Assembly: GCA_013400115.1 (NCBI GenBank)
Contig: VXBP01002775.1
Location: forward strand, 274,046 to 338,045
DNA from: Rhinopomastus cyanomelas
Lineage: Eukaryota; Chordata; Aves; Bucerotiformes; Rhinopomastidae
Reading direction: 5' to 3'
DNA: 64,000 nucleotides
Numbering within the stretch: the stretch's first letter is position 1; the number at the start of each line of letters is the position of its first letter. The notes beneath the pieces are model-generated. The model ran no database searches and was not told the DNA's origin. It saw nothing but the letters and a program-made list of their open reading frames with translations. A program made the position numbers and the translations under genes. This document shows, in pieces, positions 23,070-35,029 of this stretch.

Positions 23070-24410
23070 AAATACTAGGTTGCAGCTCTAGAAATCATAA
23101 ACTAAACTAAGAGATTTTGCTCTCTATGTTGGAAAATCCTTGCTAGACTACCTTTTCAGCATTGCTTTTCTTCCTGTACACCATAGCACACCAAGAACTG
23201 GATCCCATCACAGGATGGGTACAGGTTGTGCTGGGCAACCACCACTTGCAGGATTAGACAAGATTGTTAGCCAATTGAAAAAGAATAACCAGGTCACTTA
23301 AGCCTTCTCCTGGGGCTCCTTCGGTGTGGCACACAGCGACCACAGCGAGCCTGAGGGACAGCAAGGCAGGGTGGCCTTCTGGAGGAAATCACCAGGGGCA
23401 ATATTCAAAGACAAAGGGTTCAGTCACAGAAAACAGTGTAGTAAGGAGCAGAGTTCAAGAAATAGGTCATTATTAATCAAATTATAGATCAGACCCAATA
23501 ACCACCTATTTCCTTGAGCTTGCATTCAACAGCCCTTTTGTAAGATATTCAGAGAGCAGGACCGATACCTCTCCGGAGCAAGCGGCATAAATTACGCCTC
23601 AGCTCACGCACCACGGGAGTTTCACTGTGTGTTGTACACAGTAATTGCATTTTATAGACGGCTGTGGAAGGCTTCAGCTTTCATTGATTTTCATCATAAA
23701 CTAAAAGGTGGCAAGAAGAAAAGAGCAGCGTTTTACGCGACGAAGCCAGTCGGCTGAAGCTGCAAAAGGACCTGGAAACGTGACGTACTGCGTGTGATGA
23801 GAAATGAGTGCAGGTATTTGAGCCCTTCCATTCAGAGGGGTGAAGACCTTGGGACGTGCCACAGAAACCCCTGTCTATCTAACAGCAGTCAATGGTGCTA
23901 CCCATCAGCAGGGTTAAGGCTATAGGAAGTCTTTCTAATTACAGCACTTTCAAGACTTTTTATACTGTGAATGCCACCTGAATCATTTATGAACCAAGGT
24001 AACCGGTTGTATTTCATTATCACTCAGAATGTGGCCACATTCGCGTTCAAGTTGAGGGATGTAACTCAACATGATCATCACGCCTCACATTAGCAACTTA
24101 CAAAAGTGGTTTTTTAAAACACTGCTCTTCTGATTTCCTTCCTCCTTCTCTGATGTCCTTCACAGCAAGCAGTTCAGAAGGGATGCTAATGCAGCATATC
24201 AACTCTACCCTTTCTCAAGGCCAGTTTTGCAATATGGGCAAAATGATTGGAAATACGGTCCTGAAAAAGCTTAAACCATCTGTCAGGGACTCAGCTGAGA
24301 AGATCCACACTGTTCCGTAGCCAAAGATGCAGATAAATTATGCCTGGCAAGAAATGTTGAAGGCATGTGGGTTACCACTCAAGCTTATTAGGATGGATCA
24401 CAAATGTTTT
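23070..24410. other. Intron sequence, possible conserved element at 23630-23820
   Basis: Unique. 23630-23820 has non-repeat sequence with retained CpGs (TTTTACGCGACGAAGCC) and a CRE-like TGACGTA. Nothing else recognised. Confidence 0.35.
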
Positions 24411-24413
24411 AGT

Positions 24414-24688
24414 GTTCAATGTCATTTAGTGATAGGACGAGGGGCAAGGGGTGTGAGCTGGAACCCAGGAGGTTCCACATCAATATGAGAAGGAACTTCC
24501 TCATGGTGAGGGTGACAGAGCACTGGGAGGGGCTGCCCGAGGGGGTTGTGGAGTCTCCTTCACTGGAGATGTTTAAGACCCACCTGGATGTGTCCCTGTG
24601 GTACTTGGTCTGGGTGATCCTGCTGTAGCAGGCGGATTGGACTGGATGATCTTTCAAGGCCCCTTCCAATCCCTAATGATTCTATGAG
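24414..24688 (+). mobile_element. CR1 3' fragment
   Basis: TGTTCAATGTCATTTAGTGA to CTAATGATTCTATGAG. Good match to the dominant subfamily of the window. Confidence 0.93.
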
Positions 24689-24689
24689 T

Positions 24690-25325
24690 ACCCTAAAAAG
24701 ATAATAGTTTGAAATTACTATATCCAATAGACAATGCAGAGTGGAAAGCAGGCAAGAGGTAAACACTTTTTAAAAAGATGTCAAGAACAGGGGTGAAGTT
24801 TTATGGCTTAGGCTAGCAGATGTAGAAATAGTCTGGATGTCAGGCTGTGTTTTAATATTGACATTTTTGTTATGGCCAACTGTTGTCTCAACGTTTAAAA
24901 TGAGGATTTTTCTGAAGTATTTGATAAACACTTACAGTCTCAAAGTCTTTAAAGCCCATAAATATTGCATGAGCCTTTTATCAGAAATATTGATTATTAG
25001 CTGAAGGAAGGTCTCTGGGCAATATACAGAATCAAAATAAACCAAATTTTCTCATCTAAATTACTATGCAGTGATTTTTAAAACTCCCACAGACACTGTA
25101 AATGCTAAAAGCTATGTGAAGATGTGTGCTTATTTTATATGTGAAAATTATGCTAATTGTTTGATAAGTAATCGTCGTTTTGTGCACAAAAAGCCATAAT
25201 TAGTGCTCAGCAATCTGATATCTTCTCTGATGTCTTCCTCCACATCTATTCAAAACTTCTTACAAATCCTAGAACTCATCCCTTACCTGCTTCAGAAAGT
25301 CACACTAATTTCACCTGGAAAAATA
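24690..25325. other. Intron sequence, no feature seen
   Basis: A/T-rich and unique. No frame, repeat or RNA gene recognised. Confidence 0.5.
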
Positions 25326-25326
25326 A

Positions 25327-25567
25327 ATCACAGAATCACAGAACATTAGGGGTTGGAAAGGATCTTGAAGGATCATCTAGTCCAATCCCCCTGCCACAGC
25401 AGGATCCCTTAGATCCAGTCGCACAGGAACACATCCAAGAGGGTTTTAAATGTCTCCAGAGAAGGAGACTCCACAACCCCCCCGGGCAGCCCCTTCCAGT
25501 GCTCTGTCACCCTCAGTGTGAAGAAGTTCCTTCTCATATTGATGTGGAACCTCCTGGGTTCCAGCTT
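25327..25567 (-). mobile_element. CR1 3' fragment
   Basis: ATCACAGAATCACAGAACAT to CCTCCTGGGTTCCAGCTT. Well preserved. Confidence 0.93.
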
Positions 25568-25569
25568 AA

Positions 25570-27170
25570 TGATCTCTTAACCAAGTCTGTCCAATTAAAT
25601 TTAACAGAACCTTAAGTATGTTGGCTTTCATGTTTATGAGTATTTTCCTCCTGATTAGTCTCTTATTTTTCAAAATAATATGATGTTTGGTTTTTCTCAT
25701 GCTATTTTCACTGTCCAGGAATGTAAGGTACCGATACACCTGAGACAGAAGGTGAAAGCAAACAAAAAAGGTAATTATCTGAAATACGCAATTAAAAACT
25801 CAACTCTCCCTCCTTCTTTGACCTTCTCACTAAAAATGTCAGCGTGTTTGAGAGCAGCCTTTCTTGGGAAAGGGAACAGAGCATAAAGGGAGCTATGAAG
25901 TGATTGTTTAGGCTGATGGCAGCAGTTAGGCAGAAAGCCTGCTGTAAAAGCATTGGGTGTATAGCACGCAGGCGCCCTCACACAGCCCATCGCAGATCCC
26001 AAGTGCCCACTCGTTTTGGGCAGGCCACACATTTTGCCCAGGTGTAATCAAGAGAAAATAGACAAAGACTACCTACTTACTCCAGAACTAGATGCTACGT
26101 ATCCACCAAACCACCTTGGCAACCACGTGTTCTGAACGGCCTTCATTATATTTTGAATGGACAATAAAAGTGATGTAAAATCCATTAATGCAGCAAGAAA
26201 CAAACAAACCAACCAAACAAAGCGGCAGCTGGCACATTAGGTGCTGTTCAGGTGCCAACACAGCAGCCTGCACCAAACAAGATTATTCAGTGTTTGTTTG
26301 GCTGATCATAATCAGCAGAAAATAGGTTGCAGGCAGGAACACCAGCTTTATCAGTGGGGCTGACAGGAGACTCCATTAGGCTCTCTGTAAAAAGTCACCC
26401 GAGTTGATTTTTACTTCTATGGTTTTTGTCTCTGCCTCCATTTTTCTACAAGAAAAACAAAGATGTGATTTTGGTTATGGCCACTGAGTACCCACGGGTA
26501 GCCCTAGCTGAGCATGGCTAATGTACGGAGTAGTGGGCCGGGTGGTATCTTGGATCAAATTTGGGCTGATGACCTAGATAAAGGAAAACCAAATGACTTT
26601 ACAGTGATGTGGCACCCAGGGCAAGGGTTAGTTTCAGCCATCGCAAAAGACAAGTTAAAATATGGTGCCCTTTTCTGATTGTATTTCTTGAGCAACTTTG
26701 TGCATCCCTCAAAGGTTATCCTGTTGTCTCCTTAAGCTCCCTCCTCCTCTGCAGTCAAAAGCAGGCTGAGCTCCCATTTATCACAGCGGTCTGGCCAACT
26801 GCTCTGAGAAGCAGAGGAAAGTCCTGACATGGCCACAGGTCTGCTCAGGCTGTGAATGTCTCTGTTGTGAACAGAGCAGGAAGGCTTCAGCAGAGGAATG
26901 GGGAAAGGAGATCTACAATCTCCAGTCTTAGGAGAAATGGATGAGGAATAATTTGGTCAGTAAAACACTCTAAAGCATCCTGTTCTCTACAAAGATATTA
27001 AACGGGAGAGGAATAGAAGGACAAAGATGGAAATGGCAACCTCCTAACATATGTGTTGACACCTTAAGCCCAGGCTCAGACACGGCTTTGGTCAGTTCTT
27101 GGAGTACAGTTGACTTGTGTGTTTTCCACCATCCTGAGTCAGACTGGAAAGAGACAATTCCTTCAGCACT
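25570..27170. other. Intron sequence, no feature seen
   Basis: Unique. Frames of 62 to 85 codons are not recognised. Confidence 0.5.
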
Positions 27171-27230
27171 CGCAGAATCACGGAGTCATTAAGGGTGGGA
27201 AGGCCCTTTATCATCAATTCCAAAGTCACT
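27171..27230 (-). mobile_element. Diverged CR1 3' tail
   Basis: CGCAGAATCACGGAGTCATT followed by AAGGGTGGGAAGGCCC. Confidence 0.65.
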
Positions 27231-27369
27231 GAAGTCTCAGCAGTGTATTATTTCTGTAACACAACTATGCAAAAACTACACTGAAAGTCCTATAGAATCT
27301 TTTCTGATGGGCAGGAAAACCTGAGGTCAGTTACCCCAGCTCTGATTTTCAGTGACAGCAAAAAAAAGC

Positions 27370-27460
27370 TTTCACAGAACATTAGAGACTGGAAGGGACC
27401 TCGAAAGATCATCCAGACCAATCGCCTCCCCACAGCAGGATCACCTAGATCCAGTCTTTG
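27370..27460 (-). mobile_element. CR1 3' tail
   Basis: TTCACAGAACATTAGAGACT to CACAGCAGGATCACCTAGAT. Confidence 0.9.
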
Positions 27461-27769
27461 CCCAAAGCCAAACTCTGAGCTGCACCAGCAGGAAAGAAAT
27501 TCTCAAGCAGCAGCCTCTCAAACAACCTCACACCTGCAGTTCTGTTTCCTGCCCAGTATCTGGTCTCGTTTCCTACTCTCCACTAACTGTTATTTACAGT
27601 AGACATTGGGGATTAGTCCTGGTTGCTTTGGTTGGGTTTTTTTACTTTTTAAAACAAAAGAAACAAAAAGAAAAGAGAATAGACCCTGGAACTTCACATT
27701 CAGAGACCAACATATGTAAGAGTGAAAACCTCCAGCTAGAATAATTGTTACAGGATTAAAAAAATGACC

Positions 27770-27960
27770 ATTTTGATTTATTCTTGCATGTGACTGGCAG
27801 TATTTAAATGCTGACTGGTTTATGATCTCAAGTTTTGAAGTTCAAAACAAATCCTGCTGCAATGCAAATGAGCTCATTATTTCACCTCTGATCTTTATGT
27901 ATTTAATTTCTTGATGACCTGTTTTACTTTTTTCCTGGCTTAAAAGCAAGAAATAATTTC
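27770..27960. promoter_or_regulatory. A/T-rich block with octamer motif, possible conserved element
   Basis: Non-repetitive. Contains the octamer ATGCAAAT near 27860 and several TTAAT/TTTAAAT motifs. Weak evidence; it would need alignment. Confidence 0.25.
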
Positions 27961-28090
27961 TCCATTTGTTTTATCTCTCTTACCCAGATTTGATTACTAA
28001 TCACAATGAATAAAGGATACTTAAGTGAATACGGAGTAGTAGTCACAAAAGGCTCCCAGAAAGTGCACCTCAAAGCAGCAAAGTATTTTT

Positions 28091-28238
28091 ATAGAATCAT
28101 AGAATCATTTAGGGTGGAAAAGACCTTCAAGGTCATGAAGTCTAACCATTTACCCAACTCTACCAAGCCCATCACTAAACCACATTCTTAAGCTTTATAT
28201 CTACACAACTTTTAAACACATCTAGGGATGATGATTCA
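28091..28238 (-). mobile_element. CR1 3' fragment
   Basis: ATAGAATCATAGAATCATTT to CATCTAGGGATGATGATTCA. Belongs to the subfamily with CACTAAACCA. Confidence 0.85.
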
Positions 28239-28245
28239 ATGACAA

Positions 28246-28622
28246 AATTACAGAATGTGAGGGATTGGAAGGGACCTTCAAAGATCATCCAGTCCAATCC
28301 CCCTGCCAGAGCAGGATCACCTAGACCAAGATGCACAGGAACATGACCAGGCAGTTTTCAAATGTCTCCAGAGAAGGAGACTCCACAACCTCCCTGGGCA
28401 GCCTGTTCCACTTCTCCGTCACCCTCACCATGAAGAAGTTCCTTCTCATATTGATGTGGAACCTCCTGGGTTCCAGCTCACACCCAGTGCCCCTTGTCCT
28501 GTCATTAGATGCCACTGAACAGAGCCTGGCTCCATCCTCCTGACACCCACCCTTCATACCTTTACAAACATTAGTGAGGTCACTCCTCAGCCTCCATTTG
28601 TCCAAGATCAAGAGACCCAGCT
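28246..28622 (-). mobile_element. CR1 3' fragment
   Basis: AATTACAGAATGTGAGGGAT to AAGATCAAGAGACCCAGCT, immediately right of the previous CR1. The minus strand keeps an ORF2 C-terminal relic (RLRSDLTNVCKGMKGGCQED). Confidence 0.92.
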
Positions 28623-28624
28623 AC

Positions 28625-29835
28625 ATTTAGAAGAGTCCCCTCTCCTACCCACTCCTTTGTTCACAAGCTGACACCTTCTTCATATAAATCAAGGTCAGCA
28701 TTAGAAGCTAAACCATTGGAAAACTTTACTTGTCATTTGTTTACCTGATGGTGTGGAGGGTGTGGACAGGAAACCACCCACCACACCCTAAATTTTTGCT
28801 TTAGCCCTAATATAATTCAGACAAAACCCGTGTTTGCGGTAGCTTTGCGCTTCTTCAGTGGACTGCATAATGCTATCTAGTTTGAAGTAGTAGTAAACAC
28901 ATTTTACAAACTCAGTGTATAATGAATAATAAAATACATCATTCAGAGACTTTGCTGTGATGGACAAAAGAACAATTTGTTTTATACAACAGACCAAAGC
29001 GTGAAACTGATGTCAGTAAAGAGCATTTTGCTAAAAAGTGGTCTAATACTGGAGAGAGATTGGATGACCTTTTTGATATTCAGTGTTAGGACACAGTTTG
29101 GCTCTCTGCATCTTAATTTACCTGTAAGTCTCATCTCTGAAAAGCCAGTTTAAGTGATGTTTTATGACACGTGGGATGTATTTCAGGTTTCTCTCTGTGG
29201 TTCCTCACATCCCAGAAGCAGCCACGCCATCTGGCACAATAGCCTCTGCGCACGCAGTCAAAGTACACAACTTTGCAGCAGCTGAGCAGAACAGTGTGAG
29301 AAAGGTTGCCTGGCAATTTTTCTAAGCAGAGCTCAAAATAAGAACATTAGTCTCTTGCATTCAGCAGTACATCATTAAAATGAATAATTGGGAATTAAAT
29401 AAAAAGGAACGCCCGAGCTGCATGACAACACCACTGCTGCAATGTAGGAAAATACATTTACTTTTTAATTGGACTTTTACCATCAATTTGAATTGTGGAT
29501 GTGTGATCCAAAATAGTCACAGCATGCCTACGTGAATTGGCTAATGAGATATCCACTGACTGCTGAGCCCTTCAATTAATCAAACAGCTGAATACACTGA
29601 AGGTAGCTGCACGCGCTTCTCCCTGCTAATGTCAAAACCCAACACTAGATCAGATATTTTTACGAGAGACAAAAATCTGAGCTCATGTTGGGATAGTCTT
29701 GAAACGAAAAATGACATTCATTTAGTGGTTCAAACATCTGCTTCATTATTTTGATTACCCCGATACATCTTAGGAGTCATATACCAAGAATTTGACTTGG
29801 AACATAAATCACTTTTAAGACAAAGGATGGCAGAT
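28625..29835. other. Intron stretch with a candidate conserved block at 29340-29620
   Basis: 29340-29620 has many TAATT, ATTAAT and CTAATGAG motifs and no repeat, the look of a homeodomain-rich vertebrate conserved element. The rest shows nothing. Confidence 0.35.
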
Positions 29836-29960
29836 TAGATCTGTGGTTAAGATACCTGGGAGAGAAGTGGGTTTAAATCCCAGCTCTGCCATTCATTTCT
29901 GTTTGACCTTGGCCAGGACATTTAACTCTGCAGCCTTACTTTCCACACTTATTCAACAGA
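29836..29960 (+). mobile_element. MIR SINE (ancient tRNA-derived)
   Basis: Aligns by eye with MIR: TCTGTGGTTAAGA, then GGGTTTAAATCCCAGCTCTG, then CATTTCTGTTTGACCTTGGC and a TTTAACTCTGCAGCCTTACT end. The A box (GTGGTTAAGA) and B box (GGTTTAAATCC) of the tRNA-type promoter are still visible. MIR predates the bird-mammal split, so this copy is very old. Confidence 0.8.
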
Positions 29961-29969
29961 TAGCGTTGG

Positions 29970-30480
29970 TGCCACAAGATAAAAGCAGTGGTAAGAATTT
30001 CTCTCTCAGGAAATTGAAGGTTTCTGCAATGAACCTTCCAAGCCCCCCTGCTCCTACAGCAAGTTAGCAGCCATGGAGCCGCTTGCTTTTTTAAACTCCA
30101 TGCAGTTTAAGGTAGTCATCTGAGCAATGACTACTTTGGAACAACTCCTCCTATGGGATCCTCCATCCTATGGAGTTGTGGTTCACTGTCCCAGCTGTAC
30201 CTCCTCCCAGCCTGTTTCCCAGCTCCAGCCTGTTCACTAAGGTGAACACAGATGAACCCTGTTCAGCAACAGCTGAAACATCGGTGTGTTGTCAACACTG
30301 GTTTTATTACAAATCTAGAACACAGCACCTTACATGCTGGTCAGAAGAAAACTGACTTCATACAAACCAGATCCAGCGCAGAAATTAGCTACTCCTATGG
30401 TTTGGAAGAACAGCAAATCTGCTGTTCTTCTAGGGCATCGTATTCTGTCAAATAGCAGGATTTTATTGTGTTTTAAACTG
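29970..30480. other. Intron sequence, no feature seen
   Basis: Unique. Three overlapping frames of 61 to 74 codons are not recognised. Confidence 0.5.
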
Positions 30481-30486
30481 TGACAT

Positions 30487-30572
30487 TCTAGGTGATCTTG
30501 CTGTGTCAGATGAACTAGATGATCTTTTGATGTCCCTTCCAATCCCTAATGTTCTCTGATTCTGTGGTTCTC
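30487..30572 (+). mobile_element. CR1 3' tail
   Basis: CTAGGTGATCTTGCTGTGTC to GTTCTCTGATTCTGTGGTTC. Confidence 0.9.
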
Positions 30573-30579
30573 CACAGGC

Positions 30580-31440
30580 CTACAAAAGCTGCCTCCTGTT
30601 TTCATCCAAACAAGACAAACACTTCACTGTACTCCTCAGCATAATTTCCAAGCACAGAATATGAATATTTGCTGAATACTTGACTAATACAAGAAGATCT
30701 TCAAAGTAGCAGCATCTCTTTAGACATAGTCATGAAAATATCTCTCTGTTTCAACAAGGAAACAAGTAAAGAACTATTGCTCCAGCATCCTTCCAGCAAG
30801 GAAATTCAGGATTCCTAAGAGCAAATTGATTCCAGGTTAAGGGCTGAACATCTTCCACATCCCAAGTCTTAAAAATGATGGAATAACAACAAATGAGGAG
30901 ACTGTCTGAAGATCTTCCTATTCTCTCCTATGTCAGTTCCTTAGCAAATGTGAAGTGGGATTGCTGCTTTGACCCAATTAAGTCAGCACACATCATCTGG
31001 AAAATTGGCCTTATCTGATTGTGCTGGCTGTAGTAGCAAGTTGGACGTGAAACACCGCATCACTTGTTCTTCTGGTGGGAGGTCACATCCTAAACAAACA
31101 TCCCACTGTTCACCTTGTCTTAAAGCCCAGAGGAAATCACCAACAGGTAACAGAACAACAAGAACCTTCTCCTGTTCCTCCAAATTAAGTGCCAAGAGAA
31201 GTGTTCACCAGAATCTTTCAGAGTGAAGATGACATTGAACTAAATTTAGATGGTTACGCACAGGTCCGTGCATGTGAGCCAAGAGTCTACGGTTTCTTAC
31301 GGCTGAGAGATTTAACCTAGAGCAGCAGTGAGCCTCGGGAAAGTCTTCCCAAGCTGAAATAGACACCTACAGTTGTTCAGGTTAGTCTGGTTGCTTTAGC
31401 AAAATATCTAGAAGACAAAACCCTGACAGTTCCTACACCA
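30580..31440. other. Intron sequence, no feature seen
   Basis: Unique. Overlapping 85- and 70-codon frames at 30969-31226 are not recognised. Confidence 0.5.
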
Positions 31441-31447
31441 TGCAGAT

Positions 31448-31553
31448 ACAGAATCACAGAATCATTAGGGATTGGAAGGGACCTCAAAAGATCATCTAGT
31501 CCAACGCCCCTGCCACATCAGGATCACCCAGACCAAGTCACACAGGAACACAT
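31448..31553 (-). mobile_element. CR1 3' tail
   Basis: CAGAATCACAGAATCATTAG to AGTCACACAGGAACACAT. A 174-codon plus frame starting at 31472 begins inside this CR1 and is not a gene. Confidence 0.92.
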
Positions 31554-32219
31554 ACATTCTCTTGCTAGAATATATCTTAGGTTGCCAAAATAAGAGAAGA
31601 CCCTGTGATACTCTTAATGCCTTCTGTCTCTGCCTCCAACTGAATCCAAGGAGGAGACAGAGCTGCTGTGCTGCGTGGGCTCCTCTGCAGCAGTGGAGTG
31701 AAGACAAGGGCAATGGACCCTTGAAGGATGTTTGGGAGAGCAGCAGACAAAACAAATTTAGGAATACAACCTTGTGTTCACGCGAAGTTTATGAAGTAGG
31801 CTGCTCTCCTGGTTTGTCTACTTCATCTGTTTCCTACCCGTCCATCTCCTTTGAAATGTTAATAACATTAAAGACTCATCCTGCAGTGCTGCTTCTGAAC
31901 GTGCCCATTTCTCCTTTTAAATTCCTCACTCTGTCAGTGAGGGCTGTTGGCTTGAACTTCTTTGAAGACAGATCTTCTTGCTTCTGTCGCAGCTGAGTTA
32001 GAGAGTCCCAGGGCAATTTGTCCTCCTCTGGTTTCCCCTAGTGCAGATGAGCAAAGCTTTCCCTTCGGAGCTGCTGACAGGTAGAGCTAATTTGCAGTTG
32101 GCAGTAATTGACCATTTCTTAAAGACTAATGATGTAGTTCACACCTAACCAGCCTTGCAAAAAATGCACAGGAGTAAAGCAAATCAGGAGAATGTATATT
32201 TCAAACCTCATTAAAGGGC

Positions 32220-32620
32220 TTTCATCAGCAATTCCTCCTTAAGCTTGAGGAATGTCTCACTCTTCTTTATGTTGATGCAATCTGTAAACCTAAGCAACTG
32301 GCTCGAGCTAATCCTATTTGTTAGATGCTCCAGCAAAAACTACTGCGTTTGCTGCGGACTAACAGCTATAAATCATGAGACAGTGATTTTGTTAAACAGG
32401 ATAACAATTCCAAGCCGTATCTACCCGCGTGCCTTTTCTCATGGCTGCAGTGTAAGGAATCTATTACTTGCACTTTGTAATGTATGGACTTTCATAAAGA
32501 GGTGGTTTATTGTGTTTGGTGATTGCTATACATCGCTCTGCTGCAATTTCCCGTGGATGTATAATGAAACCAGAGACAAAAGGCTTCACAGACAATGCAA
32601 TGGCACAGGAATGAGACAGT
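32220..32620. promoter_or_regulatory. Possible conserved non-coding element
   Basis: Non-repetitive sequence with retained CpGs (CCGTATCTACCCGCGTGCC) and Hox-like motifs (TTTCATAAAG, TTTATTG). It is open for 138 codons on plus, but the translation has no known domain. Only alignment to other birds could decide. Confidence 0.3.
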
Positions 32621-33023
32621 GGGAGCAAAAGAAAACCAGACAGGGGAAAGTTAAACAATAGCAGAGAACTAAGATAAGCACATAGATGTGGAACAGGAGC
32701 ACTAGGAAGAAGAATGGAAATTGAAGCCTTGAAAGCCTTGAAGAGAGAAATTATATCTAAAATACCTAAAATTGTCGGAAAAGCCTTGGGGAAGAGTTTC
32801 AAAGCCATAACAACAACTTGTCTCACTGATTTCTGCTAGAGACTCATGCTGCCTGCAGTGGTTGGTTTATTTCACAAGAATCCATGACTACGCACCTTCT
32901 GCATCCTACACTCTTGAGTTTGACAGCAGACGCATGTGCATACAGACACCGACTCGAGTTTCCATCTCCCTGTGTACTTGATGGCCATGTGGAAGCACCA
33001 TTTCTGGTGGTATGACTTGTTCT

Positions 33024-33297
33024 AATCACAGAACATTAGGGATTGGAAGGGACTTCAAAAGATCATCCAGTCCCATCCCCCTGCCACAGAAGGATCACCT
33101 AGACCAAGTCACACAGGAACACATCCAGGTGGGTTTTAAACATCTCCAGAGAAGGAGACTCCACAACCCCCCTGGGCAGCCCCTTCCACTGCTCTGTCAC
33201 CCTCACTGTGAAGAAGTTCCTTCTCATATTGATGTGGAACCTCCTATGTTCCAACTCACACCCACTGGCCCTTGTCCTATCATTAGATGGCACTGAG
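33024..33297 (-). mobile_element. CR1 3' fragment
   Basis: AATCACAGAACATTAGGGAT to TCCTATCATTAGATGGCACT. Very similar to the copy at 42321-42600. Confidence 0.93.
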
Positions 33298-33411
33298 GGC
33301 CTCCAACTGACTAATTGTGAACAGAGGCTGTAAGTTCCTGGAGTGCATTCACTGTGGTCAATGTGTGGCAGCCCTTACGTTTCCACTGGATCAAGAAGAG
33401 AAGGATGCTAT

Positions 33412-33782
33412 TAGTTTGAAGAAGAGGAGGCTAAAAGGGAGACCTCCTCACTCCCTACAACTGAAAGGACATTGTAGGGAGGTTGGTGCTGGTCTCCTCT
33501 CACATGTAATTAGCAACAGAACAAGAGAGAACAGCCTCAAGCTGCACCAGGAGAGGTTTAGACTGACATTAGGAAAAACTTTTTCACAGAAAGAGTGGTC
33601 AGGGATTGGAACAGGCTGCCCAGGGAAGGGGCTGAGTCACTATCCCTGCATGTGTTTAAAGATTGTTTAGATGTGGTGTTGGGTGATATAGCTTAGGGGT
33701 GAACTTTGTAGAGCAGACTTAATGGTGGGACTCAATAATCCCAATGGTCTTTTCCTACCTGAATGAGTCTATGGTTTTGAAG
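33412..33782 (+). mobile_element. CR1 3' fragment, second subfamily
   Basis: AAGAAGAGGAGGCTAAAAGG to ATGAGTCTATGGTTTTGA, with GCTTAGGGGTGAACTTTGTA. 115 bp from the previous CR1, on the opposite strand and of another subfamily. Confidence 0.9.
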
Positions 33783-33784
33783 CA

Positions 33785-34440
33785 CTGCTAGTCTCCTGTA
33801 GGTTTTGGGAGTTGCATTTGCCCTTAACTTCCTTGCCCATCTCCACAAGGATCCCAGAAGCCATTACTTACATTAGGGATGACATTTTATCCTGTTATCT
33901 CTCCCATCCATGTTTTTTCACTGGTGCTGCAAGTATGTGCTGGTTGTGTTTCTGGAAGCTGCCCGTGTTGAGGAGCTGCCACAGAAGACGACTGTGCTGT
34001 CTGTAGGCGTGCTTTGCACGGATGGTGTGGCAAAGGCTGTTCAAGCACAAGTAAGGATTGGGGCCATATGCTAACTGTCAGATACCATTATTTTTCAGAA
34101 CTACACTCACAGAGCTGAGTTCTTTGATTATATCCTAAAGGCAAGAGGAAGAGGTTGTCTCTGGTGGTATTAATGTCATGCTGGTTTTCATTTATTTTTC
34201 AAACAAGCTTTTTCCTTACTATGATGAAACTCCTCATAAATAAATCATAGAGCATTAAATGACTTGGTATGCACATACTATCAAAAGTATTTGCCTTTTA
34301 ATTTTAGAATGCTTTAGAACTGGTTTTAGACGACTCTGTTCTGGTATTACATCAAGTGTTCAACAGATGGGGCTTTTCTGCTTGTTGCTTGTCTCTGTTG
34401 AGGAAACACATGTCTGAAACAACAATTTCCTGGACAACTC
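33785..34440. other. Intron sequence, no feature seen
   Basis: Unique. One 64-codon plus frame is not recognised. Confidence 0.5.
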
Positions 34441-34444
34441 ACTT

Positions 34445-34621
34445 CACAGAATCACATTAGGGATTGGAAGGGACCTCAAAAGAGCATCTAGTCCAATCCT
34501 CAAACCACAGCAGGATCACCTAGATACAGTTGCACGGGAACACATCCAGGCAGGTTTTAAATGTGTCCAGAGAAGGAGACTCCATGACCGACCTGGGCAG
34601 CCCCTTCCACAGCTCTGGCAC
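34445..34621 (-). mobile_element. CR1 3' fragment
   Basis: CACAGAATCACATTAGGGAT to CCCTTCCACAGCTCTGGCAC. Confidence 0.92.
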
Positions 34622-35029
34622 AAAACACTTTAAAAATATTTTTAAGGAGACTAAAGCAGACTAAACAGCGAAAGAACAAGGTAGATTTAAATTAAGTTCC
34701 AATAAGCTTCTACTTTTTCAGGTGGTCAGTCTCAAGCTCAAGTTTGTCATACAAAAACATCAACTTTTAGAGCTTTCCAATTCTGTTTTCTGTTAGCTGA
34801 ACCAGAATACTTACTCTCAGGAGCAGAGGCAGATGTCTCTTAGAGAAAACACCTGCTCCCTTTAGGTCGGAAAATGCAGGGAAATTCTGTGAGCTTATCC
34901 ACCTGCACGAGCGTGTTTTAGCTGCAGAGAAGAGAATTGACTGCAAAGAGTGGATTATACTTCACTTGCAGCATCCCAGACACTTGTTCCTCCTTCAAGG
35001 GATGGATGCAAACATCAGAAGACCCAGAC

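Noticed and set aside
31472..31996. 174-codon plus frame
   Set aside because: Starts inside a minus-strand CR1 and then reads unique intron; no coding signature.
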